From Hexactinellida sp. DTS-2022 (lineage: Eukaryota > Porifera > Hexactinellida): a stretch of 64,000 nucleotides of DNA. Below, piece by piece: positions 41,427-52,193 of the stretch. Position numbers and translations under genes: made by a program. Within the stretch, counting starts at the first letter, position 1. Every line of letters starts with the position of its first letter. The notes below the pieces were generated by a model that saw nothing but the letters and a program-made list of their open reading frames with translations, was not told the DNA's origin and made no database searches. The stretch spans positions 6,324,001-6,388,000 of the forward strand of contig JAPNXP010000002.1 in assembly GCA_028753945.1 (NCBI GenBank). The letters are read 5' to 3'.

Positions 41427-43892
41427 TTAAGAACACTTGTCACAAGTGAAAGATCCAGCTGAGACAATCTCGTATACTACATCAGCGCAGTAGCAGTGGA
41501 TCCAGTCTGAGCAGACATCACAGCATACCCATTGCGACTCAATCTTCTTCCCGATTCGTCTGAGTGCTACTGGGTCCGGCTCTCTCTTATCGCAAATCGC
41601 ACAAAGGGTGGTCGACTCTTCTGAACATCTAGACTCATCACCAGAAGACGGACTAGAGACAGAAGGAGTACTACGCTCTTTGAGTTTTCTCTTCACGCCT
41701 GTAGAAACTCCTCTCGCCTGTCTGCCCCGTCCTCGGGCCTGCCTACCTCGGGCCTGCCTACCTCTCTTGCTTTGCGTGCTCTCAGCTCCATACTGTCCTC
41801 CTCTATAGCTACCCCCGCCTTCTGATTTCAGCAGTGCCTTTTCTCGGTGCTGCTTGACTAGCTTCATTCTTCTTCGTCGTCGTTGGAAATTAGATTTAAT
41901 TTTGGCAGTACGGGAATATTGCAACTTATGAATACGGTCGATCATTGATTGGTAGGCATGTCGCGATGGAGACAGTCCAAGGTCGTACATAATCCCGAAG
42001 AGTGGCAGTTCTCCTTCATTGAAACTCAGAACAGAGATGGCAGTGCTAATCCTGATAGATTGAGGAGACACGTGCTTGTTCTTGGGGCAGAGGCACCATA
42101 TCATGTTGTGCAGGGATTCGTTTGCATTCTGAGTTAGACCTAGCGTCAGATGGCTGCAGAACTCAGTCGTGGCATATTTGTTGAAGGCCTCGCGTACCTT
42201 CTGGATTTCAATAGGTGTAAAGGTGGTCAAAGTAGCTGGTGCTGTGGAACTAGATGGTTTATTCCAACGACACCATGTGTTCTCTCCGGTAGGACAGCCA
42301 GAATGAATTCCTGCCGCATGATCGAGGAGAATATGTAGATCTCGTGACAGCTTATCAGGTGTTGTCCCACGGTTCTGTAAGATAACAGTGGAATAGTTCG
42401 CGGCGATATAGTCAGCTTTCCATTCGGTGAGTTTGTGTTGTACATAGGTTTTTGTCTTCGTATTAGGCTTGATTTTCTTTAGGTTCTTCTTCAGACGCTT
42501 GGCAACATGTGTCAGACATTCTTCTTTTCGCACTTTCACAAGAGGGTAGGGATCAAGTGTTGTTACATGCTGAAAGGCCTTAGAGTCTCCGTCACCAACA
42601 AACACGGAATACACCAGGTGGTTCTTCTCCAAGCTGCGACCCCAGATCCTCTCGGCAGCTTCGGGCTCCATTGCTTGAGAAGAACCAGTGTAGTTTCTGT
42701 TGCAGTTCGGCTTATGACGCTCTAGCCATTTCTCGTACTCGGATGGTTTGTCCTTCTGTTTCTCTTCTGTCCATATAGAGCACTTCTCGCATAGTCGACT
42801 CAAGATCTCGTAGTCCAGTACTTTCTTGGTGGAGGTAGAGATGGCAGCACCGAAACCTATATTGGAGTAGAAACCCCTGGTCTTCCAGGAGCTGTCGAAA
42901 CTAATTGTTACATTGATAGCATTAGGCTCGGGAGATGGTTCTGAATCTACCTTCTGGTGTAGCTGATCAGCAGCTTCAGACATCGAAAGATTAACCGCTT
43001 TTTTTGTAACACCTTCAAGACGGATGGCATATCGAGATGGTATTGATTGAACTGGTGGTGGCATATCAAATATTGTAGCAATTTTATGTAAATCACGCCA
43101 TGACATACCGGTTGAATGTGTGGCCAGTACCGACCTCATTGTAACCTCATTCATGTCTCTGCTGGTAAACGGGACATTGACACAAGTATGGTGGCTGGGC
43201 ATGTCCAGAGAACGTGAGGAAGGGAAGGTTGCGTGTTCTGAATGGCACGTCTGGCACTTGACTCTAAAGAATGTCTGCCAGCCGTGCTGCCATCTTTCTT
43301 CGTACAAGACGAGAGGACCATTGCATTTGTTGCATTTAAAGGTAGAGAATACCTCAGCTAAAATGCCTACATCAAGGATCCTCATTCCAGTTGGTTTAGA
43401 AGCGGTCCTTAAAGAACTATCCTGAGATGTTTTAAATTCGACTGGTCGAGAATGGGTATATGGTGGAACGCGGAATTTAGAGGCATATCCTCGAATCGGG
43501 TGGGCTTTGAAGAATTTGTGTTTCTTCGGTTTGCTTATCTTGGAATTTGGGTCTGCAATCTTGACTGATGGAAATTCTTTGGTATCAGGATTGCCAACAG
43601 TGTGTCTTCTGGCGTAGATTCGCTTGCGAGGGCGACCCCCACGTCTCCGGTTTCGAAAACTGTCGGTGGCCTGAGATTCTATGTCAAGTGAAAAAAAGGA
43701 CTCCGAAATCCCCGGTGTTGATGGAGGTATAGATGTTTGGGATGATGTTGGCGCAGGTGCTTGTGAAGCGATGGTAGCAACGGGGGGCTCGGTATCTGAA
43801 GGAAAGCTGTCCTGATCTGTTGAATTAGATTTGGGAATGAAATCATCAGGCTCATTGAAAATCTCTCCATCGAAGCTGGATTCGCTCGACAT
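41427..43892 (-). CDS. Mutator-like (possibly Kolobok) DDE transposase with PHD finger
   Basis: Intact intronless 821-aa frame, richer in G+C than its flanks. Residues 1-90 are Ser/Thr/Pro-rich and end in an AT-hook-like RRRGGRPRKR (82-91). A zinc ribbon follows (C187, C190, C213, C216). The catalytic core matches the animal 'Mutator-like transposase' domain family as I remember it: first Asp in SFDSSWKTRG (D333), GSSQAMEPEAAERIWGRS (403-420), second Asp in GDGDSKA (433-439), KEECLTHVAKRL (456-467), the His/Cys segment H525-C541, and Glu in NANESLHNMIWC (E592). The tail has RGRQARG repeats (709-728) and a C4HC3 PHD-like finger (C764, C767, C791, C794, H799, C802, C817, C820). PHD fingers typically read histone tails. 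All catalytic residues are present, so it may be active or domesticated. No terminal inverted repeats were found around it, so the element boundaries are unknown. Confidence 0.85.
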   Translation of the reverse strand: MSSESSFDGEIFNEPDDFIPKSNSTDQDSFPSDTEPPVATIASQAPAPTSSQTSIPPSTPGISESFFSLDIESQATDSFRNRRRGGRPRKRIYARRHTVGNPDTKEFPSVKIADPNSKISKPKKHKFFKAHPIRGYASKFRVPPYTHSRPVEFKTSQDSSLRTASKPTGMRILDVGILAEVFSTFKCNKCNGPLVLYEERWQHGWQTFFRVKCQTCHSEHATFPSSRSLDMPSHHTCVNVPFTSRDMNEVTMRSVLATHSTGMSWRDLHKIATIFDMPPPVQSIPSRYAIRLEGVTKKAVNLSMSEAADQLHQKVDSEPSPEPNAINVTISFDSSWKTRGFYSNIGFGAAISTSTKKVLDYEILSRLCEKCSIWTEEKQKDKPSEYEKWLERHKPNCNRNYTGSSQAMEPEAAERIWGRSLEKNHLVYSVFVGDGDSKAFQHVTTLDPYPLVKVRKEECLTHVAKRLKKNLKKIKPNTKTKTYVQHKLTEWKADYIAANYSTVILQNRGTTPDKLSRDLHILLDHAAGIHSGCPTGENTWCRWNKPSSSTAPATLTTFTPIEIQKVREAFNKYATTEFCSHLTLGLTQNANESLHNMIWCLCPKNKHVSPQSIRISTAISVLSFNEGELPLFGIMYDLGLSPSRHAYQSMIDRIHKLQYSRTAKIKSNFQRRRRRMKLVKQHREKALLKSEGGGSYRGGQYGAESTQSKRGRQARGRQARGRGRQARGVSTGVKRKLKERSTPSVSSPSSGDESRCSEESTTLCAICDKREPDPVALRRIGKKIESQWVCCDVCSDWIHCYCADVVYEIVSAGSFTCDKCS

Positions 43893-44070
43893 TATTAGTA
43901 AAGCTAATATTTAAGAAAATATAATAATAAATATAAAGAATGAATACGGTAATACTCTGAAAAAGCACCGTGAATTGAAATGCGCCGGGATGTTATGTAT
44001 TATTTGTCAACCTATTCAGTGAGGATATCATTGGTTTGGAGATTTCTGAATACAGTAACTGGGTTCACTA
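43893..44070. other. 5' flank of the transposase gene with a decayed MITE end
   Basis: Upstream region of the minus-strand gene. ACGGTAATACTCTGAAAAAG (43946-43965) resembles the end of the small element just to the right (ACCGTAATGATCTGAATAAG), so it looks like a diverged fragment of that family. No promoter motif is clear. Confidence 0.45.
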
Positions 44071-44146
44071 CCGTAATGATCTGAATAAGCGCCGGGGTTT
44101 CTCATCATGAAAAAAAGCGACCGGGCGCTTATTCAGGGAATTACGG
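44071..44146. mobile_element. Short hairpin MITE (about 76 bp)
   Basis: Inverted arms: CCGTAATGATCTGAATAAGC at the left and GCTTATTCAGGGAATTACGG at the right, with a GC-rich inner stem GCGCC/GGCGC and a loop of about 25 nt. TA precedes the left end; the right flank is CA, so the target duplication is imperfect or the tip is wrong by a base. Confidence 0.6.
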
Positions 44147-44828
44147 CATATGACTCAGAAACAATCCATAAATTTGGTAGACTGGAGACCTTCATACCGA
44201 GATAGGAAGTCAAAACCAGTTATTTCTTATCCTATCTTTGTTAGGACGAAAGAATAAATTTATATAAATCGAAGAATTGTACAAAAGACTGTGGATGTCA
44301 TCTTACTATCATAGAGTAATCAAAATCTTTTACGCCGTATGTATAATAATTCTGGATAGAAGTACATACCACTCTGTTCTATTCATTCCCACTTCTCTTA
44401 TAGTCCACTAATATGTTTGCCCACTTCGGGCCATTTGCCCACTGATGGACTATTAGAGAAAATAATGTACGTATATACTATATACTACTGTATATTTATA
44501 TCTAAAGTAGACCTGTCTAGTCCAAAACCATTGGGATATGAAAAAATCTAGGATTATCCTGGGTCTACTGTATATATAGTACACTGAGAGAGTTGTAATC
44601 ACAACAGTGTGAATACATCATTTCTCGAATACGTAAAAGGCAGAGTCAATAAAATGGCATTTGCAAGAAAAAATAAATACCCATTAGTTCATACTTGAAG
44701 TGTAAATACACTAATTTAGCAATTTAGCAAAATTAATATTTGTTGTTAATTACAAAATAAGTAACAAACTCGAGAAATTCAAAATTAACCTAGAGACTAG
44801 CTTCCAAATGCTAATATAGGTTAACAAG
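44147..44828. other. AT-rich sequence with a small imperfect palindrome
   Basis: No gene recognised. About 44394-44458 can fold: TCTCTTATAGTCCACTAATA pairs with CTGATGGACTATTAGAGA around GCCCACTTCGGGCC. It may be a decayed mini-element. Confidence 0.45.
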
Positions 44829-44976
44829 CAGTGAACTCCCGTTATAACGAAGTGATAGGGGCTTCTTCGTTGTAAATTCAATACAAGTAGAGGAAAATAA
44901 ATGCATTTTAGCATTATCTACTTTGCTATAAGGCGATTATTCGTTATATACAACTATATCATAACGGGAGTTACTG
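44829..44976. mobile_element. pogo/Tigger-type MITE (148 bp)
   Basis: Ends CAGTGAACTCCCGTTATAAC and, reversed, CAGTAACTCCCGTTATGAT, which are CAGT-initiated TIRs of the pogo/Tc1 class. The right flank is TA; the left flank is AG, so the target duplication has decayed. The interior is noncoding. Confidence 0.75.
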
Positions 44977-45281
44977 TATGTATATTTTGGATTCTACATG
45001 TAAAATTCCAAATATGAATATTTTATTTATTTTTACAAAATAGATAAACAAATTAGTGAAAAGTACAACAGTACACCCTCGCTAATCCGAACAGAAGTGT
45101 TCCGTTTCAAAAGAAATTCTGTCCCGATTAGTGAAATAATACGTTTTCTATAGACCCTGTTGCATGAGAAATTGAATTGCCGTGAGAAATTGAATATAAC
45201 CATGGATGCCGTGAGAAATTGAATAAAACCTGTTAACATAATGTGAATCTTTAGTCTCTATAGATTGCAAATAATACTATA

Positions 45282-45379
45282 CCGTAGAAGCTGTCTAATC
45301 CGACACTAGGGACAGGAAATTTGTGTCGGATTAAGGAGACTTCCGGTTTATAGGGGATCGAATTACGCAGGTTCTACTG
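45282..45379. mobile_element. 98-bp pogo/Tc1-type mini-MITE
   Basis: Ends CCGTAGAAGCTGTCTAATCC and, reversed, CAGTAGAACCTGCGTAATTC, diverged but alignable, each flanked by TA (45280-45281 and 45380-45381). Internally GTGTCGGATTA pairs with TAATCCGACAC. Confidence 0.65.
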
Positions 45380-45498
45380 TACTCATATTGTTGACTCAAT
45401 AATTTATATAATTTATGTAGTATTTTCTATATTTTAAATTAGTCATTTTACAGGTCTGTTGTTATTCTTTATTATTGTCATAATAAAATGAGCAGATT

Positions 45499-45641
45499 AC
45501 TTATATGGAGCTCAGTTACTGGTAACTGAACTCCATATAAGGAGTTGTTTGAATTTTAAAAGAAACATAACCTCAGAAATGAAATTTTGACATAAATAAA
45601 AACCACTTCAGTTACCAGTAACTCAGCTCTATATAAGTATT
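45499..45641. repeat. Palindrome plus a third inverted copy
   Basis: CTTATATGGAGCTCAGTTAC and its reverse complement (one mismatch) face each other across 2 bp at 45499-45541. A third copy in the second orientation occurs at about 45608-45638 (CAGTTACCAGTAACTCAGCT). This is the signature of a small foldback sequence. Confidence 0.7.
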
Positions 45642-45888
45642 TTGTAAAATGAGTAATGAATGAACTATTGCTTGATTGCTTTGAATTGAATTTGGAGATT
45701 CAATTTCTCACGGCATCCATGGTTATATTCAATTTCTCACGGCAATTCAATTTATCATGCAACAATACTACCTAAAATACTTATTTTTGTATAATTCCAA
45801 TCTAAAATACAAATTTTTTTTTATTTTTTCCCCAGTTTTAACGAAAAATTATGTGGGGTCTCCTGTTCGGACTAGCGAGGGTGTACTG

Positions 45889-46647
45889 TATAATGTATGT
45901 AAAGTATTACCAATTTTAAATTTAGAAATAAGTTTCTTCAAAATATTGACTTGCAAACATGAGTAAATTACACGTACCATCAGTTAATTTATTCTATGGG
46001 AAGTAGTATATAGTGGAACATTTATTCTCAAACATTTATTCTAGAATAAATATTTGAGATGATGTTGGCAATGGTAGAAGACGGCCTTGTCCCATATCGG
46101 GAATTGGGGATTAGAAAAATACTGATGGAATATGTTGAAAGTGGCCTGCGAATTAATCAAATTCATTGAAATTTGAACATTGAAGTTCGACTCGTTTGAC
46201 ATGTTTTGTTTCTTATGTAGCCGCCCTTCCCACCCCCAACTCCCTAGAAAAAGTTTCCCAATTGAAGGCTCAAGGACACCCTCGTAATCCGAACAGTGGA
46301 CATGCGACCTATCATATCTTTAAATTTGCATCCATTCATTCAAATTGGCAAAAAATGTTGGCAATATCTACAATATCCATCACCTATGTATGAAAGCCTA
46401 ATAACACATTCACGTTTCTCGGTCGAAAGACATTAGTGGCTTCGGGCCTCATTCAGTGAAGTTGATGTCACAGTTGGCCCTATGGAAGCCAGGCCACCTT
46501 TGATATCTAGGGCAGTGTTATATCCAGGAGCGCCATACGCATAGAGGCGTATAAATAGAGATATGTTTGCGTTTAGGAACGCGAAAACTGCCGAAAGTCC
46601 GCATAGAGTAATACAAAACTAACCTTTTAGCCGTCAAATTTCATTAT
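45889..46647. other. AT-rich intergenic sequence with element fragments
   Basis: No gene seen. Contains a pogo-type end fragment ACACCCTCGTAATCCGAACAG at about 46275-46295. Otherwise nothing recognised. Confidence 0.45.
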
Positions 46648-46655
46648 GTAGTGAC

Positions 46656-47107
46656 CATAGGCGCCAAGTTTGGGGTTTTGGGGCGGTCCCCTCCCAAATT
46701 GCTGATGGGGGGGGGGGAGGCAGGGGTGGCGCCAGGATTTCCCAGACAGGGGGGGCTAAATAGAGGGAACGCGATCAGCTGCCCAGTATAAACTTTCCCC
46801 GGCGGGAGGCTATTGCCCCCCGCCCCCTGCCTCCCCCCTAGCGCCACCCCTGGGGGGAGGCTGGGATCACTGGGAGCGATCCCCCGGACCTGTCGGTGGA
46901 TTTAATCTTTATATGAAAGTGGTCCTTTTGAACGACCAAGGGATGATAGAGGGTGAGAATTACGTTAGTTTACTCAATATATCCGGATTTTGTTTCTGAA
47001 AAAACAAATCTTGAAATATTAGTAAACCTCCCAGTAAGCCCCCCCCCCCCGACCCCCAAGTGGGCCCCCCCATCTTTGATTATATTTTCCAAAACTTGAC
47101 GCCTATG
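46656..47107. mobile_element. hAT MITE (452 bp), CATAGGCG family, host of a nested hAT MITE
   Basis: Ends CATAGGCGCCAAGTTTGG and, reversed, CATAGGCGTCAAGTTTTGG. The flanking 8-bp duplication GTAGTGAC is perfect (46648-46655 and 47108-47115). Poly-G and poly-C runs lie near the ends. Noncoding; part of its length is a later insertion (46721-46852). Confidence 0.93.
46721..46852. mobile_element. hAT MITE (132 bp) nested in another hAT MITE
   Basis: Ends CAGGGGTGGCGCCAGG and, reversed, CAGGGGTGGCGCTAGG. The 8-bp duplication GGGGGAGG is perfect (46713-46720 and 46853-46860). It inserted into the poly-G subterminal run of the surrounding element, so it is the younger of the two. Confidence 0.92.
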
Positions 47108-47115
47108 GTAGTGAC

Positions 47116-49055
47116 CTAGGAGTGTTCAATTCTAGTCCTGTATAATACCCTGATCCAGGGGGTTCTTCATGTTGCTTGGCAGGCTACTTATTCCCATAAA
47201 TATGACTGAGTAGTTACCTCATAATAGACTATCAGACCGACTGCGTGTTTGATGCAGTTGGCGACAGGTGAGGGGTTGAGTCGAGGCTGATTTGACTTTA
47301 TCCTCGATCTCGTAGAGGAAAGGGTTTGCTTTATAAATAGTAGTGCAAGACGGAGCAGGTAACGAACTGAGCTTTTTTTTTAATCAGAAATATACTGGGA
47401 GAAGTAAGCTTTGGATTAATGTCGAAAGAGCTGTCTATAAATTGGGGAGTCAGAGGAACAGGAAGAATGGTAGGAGTATTCATCTCCAAGCCTCCAAAAT
47501 ACGCTCTGGCATCGATACTAAAAAAATCCAAGGCAGTGATTTAAAAACTGGGCCACTATACTATAGTCGGCCCAGTAAAAAGAAAATATTGTGAATGTAG
47601 TGAAATTGTACCCAGGGGGATCTTGTAAAACGTCCAAAATCATTAGTAAACAGAAGCTAAATTAAACTTTGTAGACCAAGAGACCACCCACAAAGAGCAA
47701 TTTATGAATAAAAGCATAAATTTAGAAATAGAATGTGTGCTTATTAGATCATTCATATAATCTAGGAATTATTTGCTAACAATATATTTTAAGATATATT
47801 ATTGGATTCGGATTTAGCTATTTTTAGTGTCAGTCTATTGAAAGTTCTAAATTAAAATTGAATCAGAACATGATTCTATAGCGTTTAGAGCTAGAAAAGA
47901 AATACTAATATAGTAATAAATAATTAAATGTATAAATTCAGTCAGTACATCCATGTAGCTAGGTATAAAATATGTAACTAGAGTGGGTTATTCAAAATGT
48001 GGGATTAGTTTCTCCTTTGGGATAACATTGAATGTTATGTTCTTTTAAACAGACCATAAATTGCAAATACAAGTGAAAATGTTTACAGGACCATGGATTA
48101 ATATGTTGGTAAGATAAATTGATAAATTTTGTTCTTAATTTTCAAAAATAATAAGTCTGAATACAAGCGTCAGTTTTCCTGCAAAATGCAAATTAGATAG
48201 AGTATAGTTTCCAATACAAAAAGTATTGATATAGTTGCATGCTATTAGAAACAATTACTTAAGAAGCTCATTATAATAAGAAATTTGTTATTTTCAATTT
48301 CTATGAAAGAAATATCGAAAAATGCACTTTTTAAATACAGATTTTAGAGAAAAGATTATATAAACTAATTTATGATGCTGAGAGTTTATACTGCAAGTAA
48401 ATTACTAATAACAAACACTGATTTGCCAAGCCAATACTACCAATCAAGACTGTGGGTGAAAATTTAAGAAGGAAAACTTGAAAGGTTATCGAGAAATTGT
48501 ACTAAAACGACCATCCATTATGAAACTACAAAGTCTTGTAACTCAACTTCGAATAAACGAAATCGTTCAATATTTGAAACTCAATCTATTTTGGCTTATA
48601 AAATGAGATCCTAAAAAATACTGCAAATTCTGCAAAGAAAGAAAGATTATTCATTGCAAACAGACACGAATTCAATAAGTCAATCCTTAACTGTACTGGA
48701 AAGAAAACTTTGCTTCCCTTGGAACATTGGTTTGTCGGACAAACCAATTTTGATGTAAATTTGGTCCTCCCAGAGGTTTGTGGGTTTCTAGTTATTAAAT
48801 CATATGTTTGAAATTTTTAGCATCTCTGGTAAATCCTATGAATAACTATTACTTATTATTCAATCTAATGCCTTTAGTGCTTATGTGCATGAGGGGAACA
48901 AATATCTCTGCGACTTTTCCACGGCTTTGTCAGTTTGACCTACTACAATCAAATAAATGGAATAATTAGCCCTTTTGGGGGTCTACAATGCCACACACTA
49001 GTTTTACGCCCATTTAAAAAATTAGTTTCGTAGACTTGCATTTTATGAATATATA
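47116..49055. other. AT-rich intergenic sequence with one minisatellite-like unit
   Basis: No gene that I can support. 47531-47574 holds a single unit (GGCAGTGATTT, AACTGGGCCACTATACTATA, GTCGGCCCAGT) of the repeat that is tandem at 61482-61756. The rest is featureless AT-rich DNA. Confidence 0.5.
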
Positions 49056-49345
49056 CATACCAGCCAAAAGTATTTGAACAAATGCAATTTTATTGCAGGG
49101 CACAATTCGTCTGGTAACTTGTTAACGGCTGTTTAAACAACTATATAATGACAAAAAACATCTCAAGTCCTTTTAGCCAATATTCATGAAGTGGCATAAT
49201 AATTTCGCTGCCAAATGGGAATGTGGCTGTATCTCAGTAGAAAATAATTTCAATGATTTGAAATTATGCACTCAGAGTATTTCGATCATGTGGAATTAAA
49301 ATATGCAATCAGAACTTGGGTATTCTCATTTCATTTCAATGTTCA
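49056..49345. mobile_element. Tc1-like nonautonomous element, one end (extent uncertain)
   Basis: A Tc1-style end CATACCAGCCAAAAGTATTT follows TA (49054-49055). The interior segment around 49211-49310 (AATGTGGCTGTATCTCAGTA onward) is homologous, in the opposite orientation, to about 63790-63895 beside a second copy of the same type of end at 63551. No right-hand TIR was located, so the end given is only where similarity fades. Confidence 0.55.
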
Positions 49346-50161
49346 TAAATCATATATATAATTAGCTAATTGATACCAAAATTAAGAGCGTTGGGTCAAT
49401 TTAATCATAGAAACAGTACATGAATAACGAATATAAAATAAACTAAACTAAACTAGCATACCAGAACGATTGAGCAAATAAACGGAATTATAGAATATTA
49501 AAAAGGTTTACCGTATGGGAGATCTGTAAGTACGGAAACAGTGAAACCAAGTGCAGTAAATTGACTAGTTATTTTGGAAATATCAGAGTGCGAACCATAA
49601 AAATCCTCAGATGGTAAAAAAAGGGAAGTTAACATTGTTAATAACAACACAGGCCCTAAGGGTGGTTTCGCATTGGATAACAAAGAGAATCGATAGGGTT
49701 GTAGTCTGAATAAGGTTTAAATGGAACAACAGAGTAAGAAGCCATAAGAATAGGTGAATGAATAAAGGAAAGTGAGTACAGTTGAGTGATAATAGTTTAG
49801 GCAAACAGAAATATAATTCATATAACGTGGAATAATAAAGCGAGAAAATATCGAGTCGTAATAACTAGAAAACAGGTGTAGTTGAGCAATTAATTTGCGT
49901 AAAAGAATAAAGGGAAGAGAGTAAGTAATGCTGTTGGCTTGAAGAATATGAAAGGTAATTAGCAGAAGAAATAGGTTAGTCATAGTAAGTACACTTTAAG
50001 GCTTTTCAACCGCAGCAAAAAATTATGGTCTCAGCATATCCATTGTTTCACTGTAGAACTTTTATACATACATGATGATAACATCGTCTCGTGAATTTCG
50101 ATTTTACAAATATTTTTTGAGATATTTGATTTTTTAGATTTCGCTAATGTTAAATACCCAA
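49346..50161. other. AT-rich sequence, nothing recognised
   Basis: Purine-rich on the plus strand from about 49480 to 49990, which leaves long but low-complexity minus-strand frames (Leu/Ser/Phe-rich, without family motifs). No gene supported. Confidence 0.45.
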
Positions 50162-50494
50162 GTTGCGCCAACATTCCCACAGAAGTGTAAATACAAGATA
50201 TCAAGTTGAATGAAATTCTATCGTATAGTTCATGAAAGATCTGTGATTTGTCGGGTTGTATAAGCTCTAACAAAGTTAGAAGTATTTTTTTTTTATGTTT
50301 AAAAAAAATCGGTCAAAAAAGCCCTCTTTTCTTCGATTTTCATAAATTTCGTCACGATTTGGTCATAAAATGTGAAGAATGCATCGAAAAGGTTATACAA
50401 CCGGACAAATCACAGATCTACTCATAAACTATACGAGAGAAAAGGATTTAACATGATATCTGGTATATAAACCTCTGGGCGAATGTTGGCGCAA
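50162..50494. repeat. Inverted repeat with ~100-bp arms
   Basis: The left arm 50162-50266 pairs with the right arm about 50393-50494 across a loop of about 125 nt. Matching blocks include GTTGCGCCAACATTC, TCGTATAGTT, AGATCTGTGATTTGTC and GGTTGTATAA. Probably a foldback element or the inner part of one. Confidence 0.75.
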
Positions 50495-51839
50495 ACTCAC
50501 TTTGTCCGTTTTGGTCATTTTTTGAAAAATCTGTCATAACTAGGGGTTAATATTAATAAATAAAAGCAAAAATACCAAAATTCTAGTTCTAGACCGATTT
50601 TCGAGATTTTTTTGTGGATCTATATACTACATATATAGAAGTTGTGTTTAAAGAAATAAACTGTAAAATCAGTCATAGTTTCTGACTTTATTTTCTGAGA
50701 TTGATTAACCTAATTCAGTGAATTCACTAATGGAACTCACTCAGAAGATGTACCCATATTTCGGAATTACTGCAGCAAGTCATTACGTTTTCAAGGTTTC
50801 TACGAAGTTGTAAGTAATAATTCCATTCTTACACGATAATTTATCCAAATTACAGATTTTTTTATAGGTACTCGATTATATCTCTTCTGCCTTGATTGGA
50901 AATTATTCTATAAAAATTGCAATGACTGTCGCTTTCAACATTCGTGCTCTCATCATTAACACCCTTATCGATCCCTTAAGGTTAAATTACCCCAGGTCAA
51001 TGAAAGTTAATGTATTAATCTGTAATTATTAGAAAACGTCCCTATACGATACAAAGCAATAAACCCAAAAAAAAATGTCTCTATCTATTATACTTTGTAT
51101 TTTTTGTCGGTTTCATAATTTGGCTAATACAAAGATCCCATAGGGCGATTTCAAAGAGTGGTGGTCTATATTATGCGGTGTTTTTGGGAATGCGGCCATC
51201 AATGTTTGTTATCAGAATCAATATTCAAAGATTACAAGCGTACGGAGTTGGTAGTCTGTTTACATTTTTGAATTATGTCTCCGAATTTATTTTTTCAAAC
51301 ATTTCATCAAATATCGCATAAAAACATGACCTTTTAAATCATTTTTTGATTTCAAAAGGTCGCAATTTTTTTAATTCAGGTCAAAACAAAATTCTAAACC
51401 GGTCACCAACCGCCCATAACGATGATTTATGTGATATATGGCACATAATATGTCTTTAGCTACTAATGATCTTGCAAACCACATACTTATCAGGTGGAGT
51501 CTGAAGAAATCCCTCTATGGGACAATTGTATTACCATAAAACTGCACGTCCCATAAAATCGAATTTATAGAAGTTATTTCGATTTCGTTTTCAGTTTGGA
51601 ACTAGCTATAATGTTTTCCATCATATATGTGAAAATCAAAGACCTAACTTCAAAAAGAAATATATGTGTTTTTTTTGCCTGAATCTGCCTTAATTACTAT
51701 TTATAGTGCCCAAATAGGCTACCAATCTACTTGATAGACATGGTGTATCCTTTCAACCTAGTTGCACATCTGAAAATATGTAGCTCGGTAGTTTGTCCAT
51801 TCATTGTATAATTTTTATAAATAGCATGAAATTAAGGTC
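50495..51839. other. AT-rich intergenic sequence
   Basis: No gene, TIR pair or tandem repeat recognised on either strand. Confidence 0.4.
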
Positions 51840-52016
51840 ATGGAAATTAACGCTCAATGAAATTATCGCTAAGGAAATTAACGCGAATTGGAGAAATTCG
51901 CGTTAAGTACGCACTTAAATCTTAGTGAATACCAATCTTAGTGAATACGACTTAAGTACGTACTTAGTACTTAAGTACTAAGTACGTACTTAACTTCTTA
52001 GTGAACACGGGCCCAG
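51840..52016. repeat. Palindrome cluster (perfect 42-bp palindrome)
   Basis: 51952-51993 is a perfect palindrome centred on CTTAAG and built from AGTACGTACTTA/AGTACTTAAGTACT. Just left, 51878-51906 is a hairpin TTAACGCGAATT / AATTCGCGTTAA with a 5-nt loop. CTTAGTGAATAC/CTTAGTGAACAC occurs three times around them, and the block ends GGGCCC. It looks like remains of a palindromic DNA element; no TIR pair was defined. Confidence 0.7.
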
Positions 52017-52193
52017 TATTGGCTCTACTATTTATCTCTACTATTTTTCTTTAATTGGTCACTATTTGGTGGTTACTGTCTAATTTATATTCTAGAACTA
52101 CGTTCCTAATTAGTTCAACGATATAGGCCAAGTTACCACAGTATTTTAATTACTTTATTGAATTGTTAATTAACATTTCAATCTTAGTATTAA

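Larger units (their letters stand above)
45159..45763. mobile_element. Hairpin element with ~66-bp inverted repeats (605 bp)
   Basis: The left arm (45159-about 45225) and right arm (about 45698-45763) are almost perfect inverted copies. Each arm contains the block GCCGTGAGAAATTGAAT twice, around ATAACCATGGAT. No clear target duplication. It is nested in the pogo-type element. Confidence 0.8.
45069..45888. mobile_element. pogo/Tigger-type element (820 bp) carrying nested insertions
   Basis: Outer inverted ends CAGTACACCCTCGCTAATCC (left) and, reversed, CAGTACACCCTCGCTAGTCC (right), continuing as GAACAG plus an AG-rich tail. The right flank is TA; the left flank is AA, so the duplication is imperfect. 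There is no transposase frame. The interior holds a long-TIR hairpin element (45159-45763), which itself contains a tiny MITE (45282-45379) and a 43-bp palindrome (about 45499-45541). A fragment of the same family end lies at about 46271-46296. Confidence 0.8.

Noticed and set aside
41608-43425. Several plus- and minus-strand frames overlapping the transposase gene
   Set aside because: Shadow frames of the 821-codon gene.
46644-46847. 67-codon Pro/Gly-rich minus-strand frame
   Set aside because: It lies across two nested hAT MITEs and their G-runs.
47230-47300. tRNA- or SINE-like promoter (TGGCGACAGG ... GGGTTGAGTC)
   Set aside because: The B-box match is poor and no tRNA fold could be drawn.
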